Positions 9,513-17,183 of a stretch of 64,000 nucleotides of DNA are shown in pieces. The number at the start of each line of letters is the position of its first letter. Positions within the stretch are counted from its first letter, which is position 1. The translations under genes were made by a program, and so were the position numbers. The DNA comes from Geothrix limicola. Its GTDB lineage: Bacteria > Acidobacteriota > Holophagae > Holophagales > Holophagaceae. The stretch lies in the NCBI RefSeq assembly GCF_030268085.1, contig NZ_BSDE01000007.1, forward strand, positions 160,664 through 224,663, in the 5' to 3' direction. The notes under the pieces were generated by a model. That model made no database searches. It was not told the DNA's origin and saw only the letters and a program-made list of their open reading frames with translations.

Positions 9513-9830
9513 ATGGACGTTTTCGGCATTGCACTTTCCGGTCTCAGCGCCTCCAGCGCGGGGCTGGCCATGCAGGCCAACAACGTGGCCAACCAGCAGT
9601 CGGACGGATTCAAGGCCAAGCGCGTCGACCTGGTGGCTGAAGCCTCGGGGGGGGTGCGGGTGTCGGGTGCGTTCGAGGACCCGACGCCCGCCGGCCCCGG
9701 CGCGTCGAACGTGGACCTACCCACTGAAACCGTGCAGGGCATGGGTTTCGAACTGATGTACAAGGCCAACCTCAAGGTCCTCAAAACCGCCGATGAACTG
9801 GCGCAGGCGACCATGGATCTGAAGGCCTAG
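9513..9830 (+). CDS. Stand-alone small flagellar rod-type (FlgC-like) protein
   Basis: A 105-aa protein with both ends of flagellar axial proteins fused back to back. Residues 1-40 match the rod-protein N-terminal motif (LSGLSASSAGLAMQANNVAN followed by GFKAKRVDL). Residues 65-105 match the C-terminal coiled-coil motif (NVDLPTETVQ and ANLKVLKTADELAQATMDL), as in FlgC. FlgC proteins are usually about 135-150 aa, so the middle is shortened. No flagellar genes flank it; it lies between ddl and a CtpA-like gene. It could be an orphan rod subunit or a repurposed structural protein. No clear ribosome-binding site is visible before 9513. Confidence 0.75.
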   Translation: MDVFGIALSGLSASSAGLAMQANNVANQQSDGFKAKRVDLVAEASGGVRVSGAFEDPTPAGPGASNVDLPTETVQGMGFELMYKANLKVLKTADELAQATMDLKA

Positions 9831-9902
9831 GGAGCGCATGGCCGCCCCGGTCCGCTGCCAATAGCAGGAGGACGCCGGACGGTTTCCTCGTAGACTGTTT
9901 CC

Positions 9903-11114
9903 ATGCACTCACGCACCTGGCTCTCGGTCCTGTCGCTCCCCCTCGTGGCTGCCTTCACCATGCCGGTGATGCAGCAGGGCAACGCGCCCAAGCCCCAGTC
10001 CAAGGCGGGCGCCAAGGCTGTGCCCCAGGATCCCCTGGCGGGCCTGTCCGACATCCAGGACGTGCTGTCGCTCGTGCAGCAGAATTACGTGGACCCCCCC
10101 GACATGGACAAGGTGGTGTCGGGCGGCGTGCAGGCCGTGCTGGAGCGTTCGCACCCCCTCAACGCCTACCTGAGCGCCGAAGATCTCCGCCTGCCGGATC
10201 CGGGCCCCGCCGAAGCGGGGATGATCATCGTGAAACGGGGCATCTACGCCACGGTGGCCGCGGTGACACCGGGCGGGCCCGCAACCAAGGCGGGCATCCA
10301 GGCCGGTGATGTGATCCGCAAGGTGGACGGAGATTCCGTCGGCCGGCTCAGCGCCTGGGCCCTGGAGCGCAAGCTGCGCGGGCCCGATGGGTCGTCACTC
10401 GACCTCTACCGCTACAACGCCACGGGAGACCTCACCAAGACCACCGTGCAGCGCCAGCGCCTCACGCCAGGCGCGGTGGCCGTCAAGCACGGCCAGGGCG
10501 CGCTGATGGTTTCGCTGCCGGACCTGGATGCGGGGCGGGCCGAAGAGGTGAAGAAGGCGCTCGCGGCCGTGGATCACGGGGAGACCCTCGTGCTGGACCT
10601 GCGGCAATGCCAGAGGGGCGCCATGACTGAAGCTGCCGCCCTGGCCGGGGCTCTGGGCGCGAAAGGCGCCTTCGCCACCCTGCAGGAGGCGGGCAAGCCG
10701 GATCGCGAGATTCCGGTGTCGGGCCAGGGAACGCCTTTCGCGCACCTGGCGCTGTTGGTGGGACGTGCCACCCTGGGCGCGCCGGAAGTCCTGGCCTCCT
10801 GCCTCAAGAAGGGCGGCGCGAAGGTCCTGGGTGAGCGGACTCCGGGCCTGGGTGTCGAGCGCACGCGCTTCCTCCTGAAGCAGGGCGGGGCCGTGGAGCT
10901 GGTCTCCAAGCGCTGGGTGGGGCTCGGGGGCGAGAAGCTCGATCGCCAGGGAATCGTTCCCGATCAGGTGCTTCGCATGGCGGACACCGAAGATGCGCTG
11001 GCCCGAGTAATGACGGCCCTGGCGACTCCCGCCGTCAAGGCTGAGTCCCAGGCCTCGCATGGCATTCCCGTTCCCAAACTGGAAGTCCCGCCGCCGGTCA
11101 AGAAGCCCGACTGA
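9903..11114 (+). CDS. CtpA-like S41 protein with degenerate catalytic dyad
   Basis: A secreted protein of about 403 aa with carboxy-terminal processing protease architecture. It has a signal sequence, an N-terminal helical domain (SDIQDVLSLVQQNYVDPPD, about 49-95), a PDZ domain (about 108-180, VTPGGPATKAGIQAGDVIRKVDG) and an S41 core (about 190-365). The family motifs SASASE and GERTFGKG read TLGAPE and GERTPGLG here. By this alignment the catalytic Ser is Gly292 and the Lys is Leu316, so protease activity is unlikely. It overlaps the next gene by one base (TGATG). CtpA and YibQ-like genes are neighbours in many genomes, where they act with murein hydrolase activators. A scaffold or activator role is inferred. 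Confidence 0.85.
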   Translation: MHSRTWLSVLSLPLVAAFTMPVMQQGNAPKPQSKAGAKAVPQDPLAGLSDIQDVLSLVQQNYVDPPDMDKVVSGGVQAVLERSHPLNAYLSAEDLRLPDPGPAEAGMIIVKRGIYATVAAVTPGGPATKAGIQAGDVIRKVDGDSVGRLSAWALERKLRGPDGSSLDLYRYNATGDLTKTTVQRQRLTPGAVAVKHGQGALMVSLPDLDAGRAEEVKKALAAVDHGETLVLDLRQCQRGAMTEAAALAGALGAKGAFATLQEAGKPDREIPVSGQGTPFAHLALLVGRATLGAPEVLASCLKKGGAKVLGERTPGLGVERTRFLLKQGGAVELVSKRWVGLGGEKLDRQGIVPDQVLRMADTEDALARVMTALATPAVKAESQASHGIPVPKLEVPPPVKKPD

Positions 11115-12028
11115 TGGCAGGAAGCAAAAAGAAACGCACCTCCACCCTGGCCCTGGTGGGCTGGGCCGTGCTCATGCTGGCCCTGGGCCTGGGCGCCGGG
11201 CTGGTGCTGGGCCAGCAGGGCTGCGGCAAGCGCGGCACCCCCGAAAAGCACGAGGCGCCCAAACCCGAACCCAGGAAGCCCGAGAAAAAAGGGACTGAGC
11301 CCAAGGCTAAGCCTCCGGCTGAGGCGGCCAAGCCCCAGAGTCCCGAGCCGGAACACCCACTGCCGCGCTTCGCCCTCGTCATCGACGACCTCGGCTACAT
11401 GCAGCCGGAGCTGGTGACGCGGCTCTGCAGCCTGCCCGTGGCCTTCAGCGTGGCCGTGCTGCCCTACCAGGAGCACACGCGTGAAAGCGCGGAGATCGCG
11501 CATCGCCTGGGCAAGGAGGTGATGCTGCACCTGCCCATGGAACCTATCGGCTACCCGGCGCCGGGCCGCGATCCGGGGCCCAACGCCATCCTCTTCAACC
11601 TTCCTGAACCCGAGGTCCGTCGCCGCGTGCGGATGGCGCTGGATGAGATTCCATTCCGCGCGGGCGTGAACAACCACATGGGCAGCCGCATCACGCCGGA
11701 CCGCACGCGCATGGGCTGGGTGCTGCAGGAGATCAAGGCGCGCAAATACTTCTTCGTGGACAGCCGCACGGAGAAGGACAGCGTGGCTTACGACGTGGCC
11801 GAGGAACTGCACGTGCCCTCAGTCCAGCGGCGCGTCTTCCTGGACGACGACAAAGCCTTCCCCGAGATGGAAAAGCAGTGGGAGCGGGCTCTCAAGCTGG
11901 CGGAGAAGGAGGGCTCGGTGCTCATCATCGGCCACATCTACCCCGAGACCGTGGAGGCCCTGGAAAAGCTGGTGCCCCGCACGAAGGGCCAGGTGCGCTT
12001 CGTGACCGCAGGGCAGCTGGTGAAATGA
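11114..12028 (+). CDS. Divergent polysaccharide deacetylase, YibQ family
   Basis: A 304-aa membrane-anchored periplasmic protein. One N-terminal transmembrane helix (about residues 10-33) is followed by a Lys/Pro/Glu-rich linker (about 38-80) and a divergent polysaccharide deacetylase domain. That domain contains the motifs FALVIDDLGY (catalytic-type Asp pair), EVMLHLPMEP (metal-type His) and NNHMGSRIT, typical of YibQ proteins. The substrate is not established for the family and may be a peptidoglycan glycan strand. It is translationally coupled to the CtpA-like gene (1-base overlap) and to the beta-lactamase-like gene (ATGA overlap), which points to one envelope operon. Confidence 0.9.
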   Translation: MAGSKKKRTSTLALVGWAVLMLALGLGAGLVLGQQGCGKRGTPEKHEAPKPEPRKPEKKGTEPKAKPPAEAAKPQSPEPEHPLPRFALVIDDLGYMQPELVTRLCSLPVAFSVAVLPYQEHTRESAEIAHRLGKEVMLHLPMEPIGYPAPGRDPGPNAILFNLPEPEVRRRVRMALDEIPFRAGVNNHMGSRITPDRTRMGWVLQEIKARKYFFVDSRTEKDSVAYDVAEELHVPSVQRRVFLDDDKAFPEMEKQWERALKLAEKEGSVLIIGHIYPETVEALEKLVPRTKGQVRFVTAGQLVK

Positions 12029-12822
12029 GGGCCCTCGCGCTGCTCGTCTGTGCGGTGATGGGCCAGGTCCACGCCCGGGCTCAGGACTGGACCGAAGCCG
12101 AAGTTGCGCGCGCCTTCGCGCCCAACGACTACGTGTTGTTGTGGGACCGCGGCGATCGCGTGACGCGATGGAGCCGCCATCTGAAGGCCACGGAGGCCTT
12201 CCAGCCGTGCTCAACCTTCAAGCTGCCCCACGCCCTGATCGCCCTCGAAGCGGGTGTCATCACGCTGCAAGAGAACCGGCGGCACTGCGATCCTCGCGAA
12301 TGCCACGCCGACCATGGCGAGATCGACCTGGCGGGCGCCATCCGCGAATCCTGCCTGAGCTACTTCCGTCAGACGGCGCGGGCCCTCGGCCCCGACCGCA
12401 TGGCCGCAGGATTGGCCAGGCTCGGATACCCCGCCACAGGGCCGCTTCAGCCCATCGACGGTTTCTGGATCACGGGCGAGATGAAGGTCACGGCCGAGCA
12501 GCAGCTTCGCTGGATCCGACGCTTCTACACCGAGGCGTTGCCCGTGAAACCCGAATACCTGGAGGCCGTGAGGGCCGCATCCCTGAAGCCCTCGAAGGGG
12601 GACTACGTCCTCCAGGGCAAGACGGGAAGCTCGGGCCACGGAGACGGCTGGTTCATCGGGCAGGTGACCCAGTACGGCGTTCCAGCCTGGGTGGTGATCC
12701 TGCTCAAGGGGGACCACGCGACGGGCATGGAGGGCGAACGTCGCCTGAAGGAATTCCTGTTACCGAAATCTCCGCTAGGATCAAAGTCCGGCGATGGTGT
12801 CCGCCCCAAAACCGCTCCTTGA
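12025..12822 (+). CDS. Class D beta-lactamase-like serine penicillin-recognising protein
   Basis: A secreted protein of about 265 aa with a signal peptide (residues 1-20). It has the SxxK motif STFK (S63, K66) and a class D-type layout: IRESCLSYFRQTARALG where OXA enzymes have SxV, DGFWITGEMKVTAEQQLRWIRRFY, and KTG (K199-G201) followed by GDGWFIGQV. The YGN motif is replaced by GYP and SxV by SCL, so hydrolysis is uncertain. It may be a BlaR-like sensor fold or a peptidoglycan-active relative. Its ATG overlaps the deacetylase stop (ATGA). The last roughly 12 codons are not conserved in character and are also the start of the fluoride riboswitch. Confidence 0.85.
   Translation: MRALALLVCAVMGQVHARAQDWTEAEVARAFAPNDYVLLWDRGDRVTRWSRHLKATEAFQPCSTFKLPHALIALEAGVITLQENRRHCDPRECHADHGEIDLAGAIRESCLSYFRQTARALGPDRMAAGLARLGYPATGPLQPIDGFWITGEMKVTAEQQLRWIRRFYTEALPVKPEYLEAVRAASLKPSKGDYVLQGKTGSSGHGDGWFIGQVTQYGVPAWVVILLKGDHATGMEGERRLKEFLLPKSPLGSKSGDGVRPKTAP
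12754..12781 (+). promoter_or_regulatory. Candidate promoter inside the beta-lactamase-like gene, driving the riboswitch
   Basis: TTCCTG (12754-12759) and TAGGAT (12776-12781) are 16 bp apart. The predicted start, about 7 nt further on, falls at the 5' edge of the fluoride aptamer. The hexamers are moderate matches, so this is tentative. It would give the antiporter its own transcript. Confidence 0.4.
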
Positions 12823-12856
12823 GCTGATGGCGCCTGCGCGAAGGGAGGGCGTAGGC
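12788..12856 (+). promoter_or_regulatory. Fluoride riboswitch (crcB motif) with translational expression platform
   Basis: The sequence carries the conserved blocks of the crcB RNA: GGCGATGGTGTCCGCC (12790-12805), AACCGCTC, and GAGCTGATGGCGCCTGC. P1 is GGCG/CGCC (12790-12793 with 12802-12805). A second stem is GCTC/GAGC (12814-12817 with 12821-12824). The pseudoknot is GGUGU (12796-12800) with GCGCC (12830-12834). The same 3' strand can instead pair in GCCTGCGC/GCGTAGGC (12832-12839 with 12849-12856), an 8-bp hairpin with the Shine-Dalgarno GGGAGG in its loop and the ATG directly after it. Fluoride binding would therefore free the start site. The next gene is a CLC of the fluoride type, which fits. 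The aptamer overlaps the 3' end of the upstream coding frame. Confidence 0.9.
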
Positions 12857-14080
12857 ATGTTCGATTCGAGACAGCAGGTGGCGAGAACGTTCTGGGACAT
12901 CGCCGCGGGTTCGGTGGTGGGCCTGATGTCGGGCGCCGCTTCGGCAGGCTTCATCTTCCTTCTCGGGCGCGCGATCCACCTTCGCGAGCAGCATCTCTGG
13001 CTGCTGGGCTGCCTGCCCCTGTTCGGCCTGGCCTCCGCCTGGCTCTACCACCGCTACGGCAAGGGGGCGGAGGGTGGCGGTGGCCTGATCATGGACGAGG
13101 TGCTCGAATTCAAGGGCCGCGTGCCGTCGCGCATGGCGCCCCTGGTGCTCATCGGCACGCTCCTTTCGCATCTGGGCGGAGCCTCCGTCGGCCGCGAAGG
13201 CACCGCCGTCCAGATGGGCGCCTCCCTGGCCCGCAGCTTCGGGAAGCTGCCCTGGGCCTGGTTGCGCCTGACCCAGTCGCGCCAGCGCCTGCTCCTCATG
13301 GCCGGCGTGTCGGCGGGCTTCGGATCGCTGTTCGGCACACCCGCGGCGGGTGCGGTGTTCGGCATGGAGGTCATCGCCATCGGCAAGATCCACTACGAGG
13401 GCCTCGTGATCTGCGGGGTGGCGAGCTTCGTGGGGGACTGGGCCTGCCGCGGTCTCGGCGCCCATCACGACCTCTATCCGGCCCTGTCCCTGCCCCTCAC
13501 GCCCAGTCTGGGGCTGAAGCTCGCGCTCTTCGCGCTGCCGGTGGCCCTGGTGGCGGGCAGCTTCTCCGAGCTGTCGCACGGCCTGGCACGGTGGACGCGG
13601 GCCCGCTGGCCCGCCTGGTGGCTCCGCCCCCTGATCGGCGGCCTGGCCTTCATCGCGCTGACGGCCCTGTTTCGCAGCACGGATTACCTCAACCTGGGCA
13701 CCGTGTGGCTGCCGCGCGTGTACCAGGGCGCTGGCGTGCCCGTCTGGGCCTTCGCGGCCAAGGTGGGCTTCACCGTGCTGTGCCTGGGCTTCGGCTTCAA
13801 GGGCGGGGAGGTGACGCCCCTGTTCGTCATCGGCTCCCTGCTGGGCGTGGCCCTGGCGCCCGTGTTCGGCCTGCCGCCGACCTTCCTGGCCACCATCGGC
13901 TTCATCGCGATGTTCGCCGCCGCGAGCAACACGCCCCTCGCCTCGACGCTCATGGGCATCGAGCTCTTTGGCGGCGCCTTCCTCGCACCCCTGGCCGTCA
14001 CGAGCGCCCTGGCCTACGTGCTGGTGGGCCACCGCGGCATCTACGGCGGCCATCGCGTGGAAACGCCCAAACAGGCCTAG
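12857..14080 (+). CDS. CLC-F type fluoride/proton antiporter
   Basis: A CLC-family membrane protein of about 407 aa with some ten hydrophobic segments. The gating motif reads GREGTAVQMG (E114 is the gating Glu). The Thr after GREG and the GGGLIMDE stretch in place of the GSGIP selectivity motif resemble the fluoride-exporting CLC-F clade, whereas chloride CLCs usually have GREGP and GSGIP. A GFKGGEVTPLFVIG segment is also present. Fluoride specificity is inferred from these motifs and from the fluoride riboswitch directly upstream. The ATG at 12857 is preceded by GGGAGGG. In-frame upstream start codons lie inside the aptamer and are not used here. Role: expels cytoplasmic fluoride using the proton gradient. 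Confidence 0.9.
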   Translation: MFDSRQQVARTFWDIAAGSVVGLMSGAASAGFIFLLGRAIHLREQHLWLLGCLPLFGLASAWLYHRYGKGAEGGGGLIMDEVLEFKGRVPSRMAPLVLIGTLLSHLGGASVGREGTAVQMGASLARSFGKLPWAWLRLTQSRQRLLLMAGVSAGFGSLFGTPAAGAVFGMEVIAIGKIHYEGLVICGVASFVGDWACRGLGAHHDLYPALSLPLTPSLGLKLALFALPVALVAGSFSELSHGLARWTRARWPAWWLRPLIGGLAFIALTALFRSTDYLNLGTVWLPRVYQGAGVPVWAFAAKVGFTVLCLGFGFKGGEVTPLFVIGSLLGVALAPVFGLPPTFLATIGFIAMFAAASNTPLASTLMGIELFGGAFLAPLAVTSALAYVLVGHRGIYGGHRVETPKQA

Positions 14081-14087
14081 CAGGGCC

Positions 14088-14528
14088 TCAGGCGTGGGGT
14101 TCGCGGACCTTCCGGGCCTTGACGAGCACAAGGGTGGATCCCTCGGGCGTACGCTCCATGATGACTTCGTCCATCACCTGGCGCATGAAGAACACGCCGC
14201 GGCCACCGGGCTTGAGCAGGTTCTCGGGGAGGTTCGGATCGGGCAGGGCCTCCAGATCCACGCCGGGGCCACGGTCTTCGATGCGGATCTCGAAGCGGTC
14301 CACCCGGGGCGTGAAGGTCACCTTCACGGGCTTGTCCTTCTGCAGCTTGTTGCCATGGCGCATGGCATTGGCGATGCCTTCCTGGATGGCCAGCCACAAG
14401 CGCTCGCCGTCTTCCTGCGTGAAGCTGAGGTGCTTGAGGAACTCGGCCCCCACCACCTGGATCAGGTCGATGAAGCGCAGGTCCGTGTTGCACGTGAGGA
14501 CGACGGGCAGAAGCGCGGGGTGGGCCAT
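14088..14528 (-). CDS. RsbW-like ATP-binding (anti-sigma/serine kinase type) protein
   Basis: A 146-aa single-domain GHKL ATPase. It shows the N box (LWLAIQEGIANAMRHGNK), the G1 box (EDRGPGVD) and the G2 box (GGRGVFFMRQVMDEV), which is the pattern of RsbW/SpoIIAB-type anti-sigma factor kinases. No sigma factor or STAS antagonist is adjacent, so its partner is unlinked. The ATG at 14528 has GGAAGGG 11 nt upstream. It converges on the CLC gene with a 7-bp gap. It could also act as a switch kinase in a phosphatase cascade. Confidence 0.85.
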   Translation of the reverse strand: MAHPALLPVVLTCNTDLRFIDLIQVVGAEFLKHLSFTQEDGERLWLAIQEGIANAMRHGNKLQKDKPVKVTFTPRVDRFEIRIEDRGPGVDLEALPDPNLPENLLKPGGRGVFFMRQVMDEVIMERTPEGSTLVLVKARKVREPHA

Positions 14529-14737
14529 GGATGAAGAATCCCTTCCAGAGATCAAAAGAACCAAGCCCAAGGTACTTGGAATCCACCCCTTCGGGCCAGT
14601 GGTTTTGCCGCGGAGACGGCGTTGTGGGGGCCGGAGGTTGCGTGGCGTGGATCACAATTAAGAATACTTTGTCCTAAATATAGAAATTTATGGAACACTG
14701 CTTTTTGGCGAGGAAATCCGCCCTGAAGGAGGTTTCG

Positions 14738-16969
14738 ATGAAGGCAAGATGGTGGCTGGTACTGCTGGTGCTCCTGGCAGGTTTCGGGGTGCTGGGGTTG
14801 GGCGGGCGGCAGATCGCCCAGAACGCGCCTCCGATTCCGCAACGCGTGGTTGCGGAGGATGGGACGGTCCTGGTGGGCCCGGGCCAGATCCTCGAAGGCC
14901 AGGTCAGCTATCTGGGCCACGGCGGCCAGCACATCGGTTCCATCTGGGGTCACGGGTCCTACCTGGCGCCGGACTGGACCGCCAAGGCGCTGCACCAGTG
15001 GGCCTCCCACACCCTTGACGGCGTGAAGGGGCAGGGCGGATCCCTGGCAGATGCCAAGGCCAATACTTTGTCTACATTTCAGAACTTCAGGTATGAATCA
15101 TCCACCGGGACTCTGACCCTCGGCGCCGCTCAGGCGGCCGCCTACCTGAAGACCCGGGCGGAGCTGATGAAGATCGTGGTGGAGGGCGACAAGGGCGCCG
15201 CCATTCCGGCCCGCTGGATCCCCACCGTCCAGGAAGGCGAGCGCGTGGCGGACTTCTGGCTGTGGACGGCCTGGGCCGCCGCCGCGCGCCGTCCCGGCTC
15301 GGAGGTGAGCTTCACCCAGAACTGGCCTCAGGAGCCCCTGGTGGGCAACACCATCACGCCCATCAGCCACCTCTGGAGCATTCTCTCGATCATCCTGCTG
15401 ATCCTGGGCGTGGGCCTGATGATCTGGCACCACGCGAAGCAGCCCGCGGAGGAATTCCCCGATCCCAAGGCCATCCCGGCGGCTCCGGCGACGCCCAGTC
15501 AGCGCTGGTCGGCCATCTACTTCGCCGTGGCCATGGCCCTCTTCCTCGTGCAGATCGGCATGGGCGTCCTGACGGCCCACGACGCCGTGGAAGGCAACGG
15601 CCTCTACGGTCTGGATCTCTCGCACATCCTGCCTTACGCAGCCTCCCGCACCTGGCACCTGCAGCTGGCCGTCTTCTGGATCGCCACCTGCTGGCTGGCG
15701 ACGGGCCTCTACCTGGGCCCCAAGCTCAGCGCCAAGGAACCCAAGGGCCAGTGGCTCGGCGTGGCGGGCCTGCTCGCGGCGCTGGTGGTGGTGGTGGTCG
15801 GTGCGCTGGTCGGCGCCCACCAAGCCATCGTGGGCAAGCTGTCGGGCTCGTTCATGCTGGGCCATCAGGGCTATGAATACGTCGAACTGGGCCGCCTCTG
15901 GCAGATCCTGCTGACGGTCGGCATGGTCATCTGGCTGGTGCTGGTGCTGCGCGCGCTCATCCCTGCGCTGAAGGGCGAACGGGGCCGCCTGGGTCTGCTC
16001 AAGCTCTTCGTGCTGTCGGCCATCGCCATCCCGCTCTTCTACTCCGCGGGCTTCATGTACACCCGCGAGACCCACGTCGCCATGGCCGAATACTGGCGCT
16101 GGTGGGTGGTCCACCTCTGGGTGGAGGGCTTCTTCGAAGTCTTCGCCACCGTCGCCATCGCGCTGCTTTCCACGCGCATGGGCCTGCTGCGCGAGAGCAC
16201 CGCGCTGCGCGCCGTGAGCACCTCCATGGGCCTCTTCCTCGGTAGCGGCGTCATCGGCACCTTCCATCACCTCTACTACACCGGTTCCCCCGCCTCGATT
16301 TCCGCCCTGGGCTCGGTGTTCAGTGCCCTTGAGATCGTGCCCCTCACCATCGTGGGCTTCGAGATCGTGCAGAGCCTCAAGGCCGGCCGCGCCATCGGCA
16401 GCGGCTACGAATGGCCCTTCAAGTTCTTCGCGGCGGTCTGCTTCTGGAACCTGCTGGGCGCCGGTGTCTTCGGCATGCTCATCAACCCGCCTTCCGTGCT
16501 CTACTTCGGCCAGGGCCTCAACACCACGCCCATCCACAGCCACGCCGCGCTCTTCGGGGTCTACGGCTTCCTCGCCATCTCGCTCATGCTCTTCGCCCTG
16601 CGCGGCATGACGCCGGACAAGGCCTGGGACGAGAAGTGGCTGAAGGTCGGCTTCTGGGGCCTGAACATCGGCCTGGTGCTCATGCTGGTGTTCTCGCTGA
16701 TCCCCAGCGGCTTCTACCAGATGGCCCAGAGCCTCGAGCACGGCACCTGGTATGCCCGCAGCGCCGAGGTGGTGCAGTCACCCCTCATGCGCACCTTCAC
16801 CTGGCTGCGCATGCCCGGTGACGTCCTCTTCGGCATCGGCGCCCTCGCCGTCATCCTCTTCACCTTCAAGGCCGTCATCGGCGCCTGGGGCTGGAGATCC
16901 GCCGAGGAAGCGCTTCCCGCCCGGGAAAGCGTGGACCAGGCTCCCGCCTTTGCGGTGGCCGAAGACTGA
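14738..16969 (+). CDS. norZ: Quinol-dependent nitric oxide reductase (qNOR, NorZ-type)
   Basis: A single-subunit nitric oxide reductase that reduces NO to N2O with electrons from the quinol pool. The 743-aa protein has an N-terminal membrane anchor, a periplasmic cytochrome-c-like domain without a heme-c CxxCH motif (as in qNOR), and a heme-copper oxidase core of about a dozen helices. The core contains SHLWSIL, YRWWVVHLW-like (YWRWWVVHLWVEGFFEVFA), GTFHHLYYTG and HSHAALFGVYG segments that supply heme and FeB His ligands. Length fits qNOR rather than cNorB. AAGGAGG precedes the ATG at 14738; an upstream ATG at 14690 is not supported by a ribosome site. It probably serves NO detoxification, since no nitrite reductase is nearby. 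Confidence 0.94.
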   Translation: MKARWWLVLLVLLAGFGVLGLGGRQIAQNAPPIPQRVVAEDGTVLVGPGQILEGQVSYLGHGGQHIGSIWGHGSYLAPDWTAKALHQWASHTLDGVKGQGGSLADAKANTLSTFQNFRYESSTGTLTLGAAQAAAYLKTRAELMKIVVEGDKGAAIPARWIPTVQEGERVADFWLWTAWAAAARRPGSEVSFTQNWPQEPLVGNTITPISHLWSILSIILLILGVGLMIWHHAKQPAEEFPDPKAIPAAPATPSQRWSAIYFAVAMALFLVQIGMGVLTAHDAVEGNGLYGLDLSHILPYAASRTWHLQLAVFWIATCWLATGLYLGPKLSAKEPKGQWLGVAGLLAALVVVVVGALVGAHQAIVGKLSGSFMLGHQGYEYVELGRLWQILLTVGMVIWLVLVLRALIPALKGERGRLGLLKLFVLSAIAIPLFYSAGFMYTRETHVAMAEYWRWWVVHLWVEGFFEVFATVAIALLSTRMGLLRESTALRAVSTSMGLFLGSGVIGTFHHLYYTGSPASISALGSVFSALEIVPLTIVGFEIVQSLKAGRAIGSGYEWPFKFFAAVCFWNLLGAGVFGMLINPPSVLYFGQGLNTTPIHSHAALFGVYGFLAISLMLFALRGMTPDKAWDEKWLKVGFWGLNIGLVLMLVFSLIPSGFYQMAQSLEHGTWYARSAEVVQSPLMRTFTWLRMPGDVLFGIGALAVILFTFKAVIGAWGWRSAEEALPARESVDQAPAFAVAED

Positions 16970-16987
16970 TCCTGCAAGACTCTGACC

Positions 16988-17018
16988 AGGCCCCCGTTGC
17001 GAAACGGGGGCCTTGTTC
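16988..17018 (+). terminator. Rho-independent terminator after the NO reductase gene
   Basis: GGCCCCCGTT (16989-16998) pairs perfectly with AACGGGGGCC (17003-17012) around a GCGA tetraloop, 19 bp after the stop codon, followed by TTGTTCT. The T-tract is short but the stem is strong. Confidence 0.85.
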
Positions 17019-17115
17019 TGTCTGCCCGTATTGCAGGGGACCAGCCAAAAGAACTAACCGGGCTACCCGCCATTCGGTCACGTTGACATCCAATCTCAAA
17101 AAATTAAGTTTGGGA

Positions 17116-17133
17116 CCTCGCCTCATGGCGAGG
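17116..17133 (+). other. Leader hairpin upstream of the first YHS-like gene
   Basis: CCTCGCC (17116-17122) and GGCGAGG (17127-17133) form a perfect 7-bp stem with a TCAT loop, about 50 nt before the start codon. A second small hairpin (GCGGAG / CTCCGC) follows. A TTGACA (17083-17088) lies upstream without a good -10. This may be a 5'-UTR structure for the small secreted protein; the function is unknown. Confidence 0.4.
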
Positions 17134-17183
17134 CCTTCCAACCCCTCGCGGAGTGGAGCTCCGCTTGAATCAGGAGGTGGTCC

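Noticed and set aside
12794..12856. Upstream start codons for the CLC gene (12794 and 12827)
   Set aside because: They lie inside the fluoride aptamer. The ATG at 12857 has the ribosome-binding site and fits the family start.
14650..14690. An NsrR-like half site (AAGAATACTTT) before the NO reductase gene
   Set aside because: The second half site does not match, and a similar word occurs inside the coding sequence. The AT-rich tract may hold a promoter, but I cannot define it.
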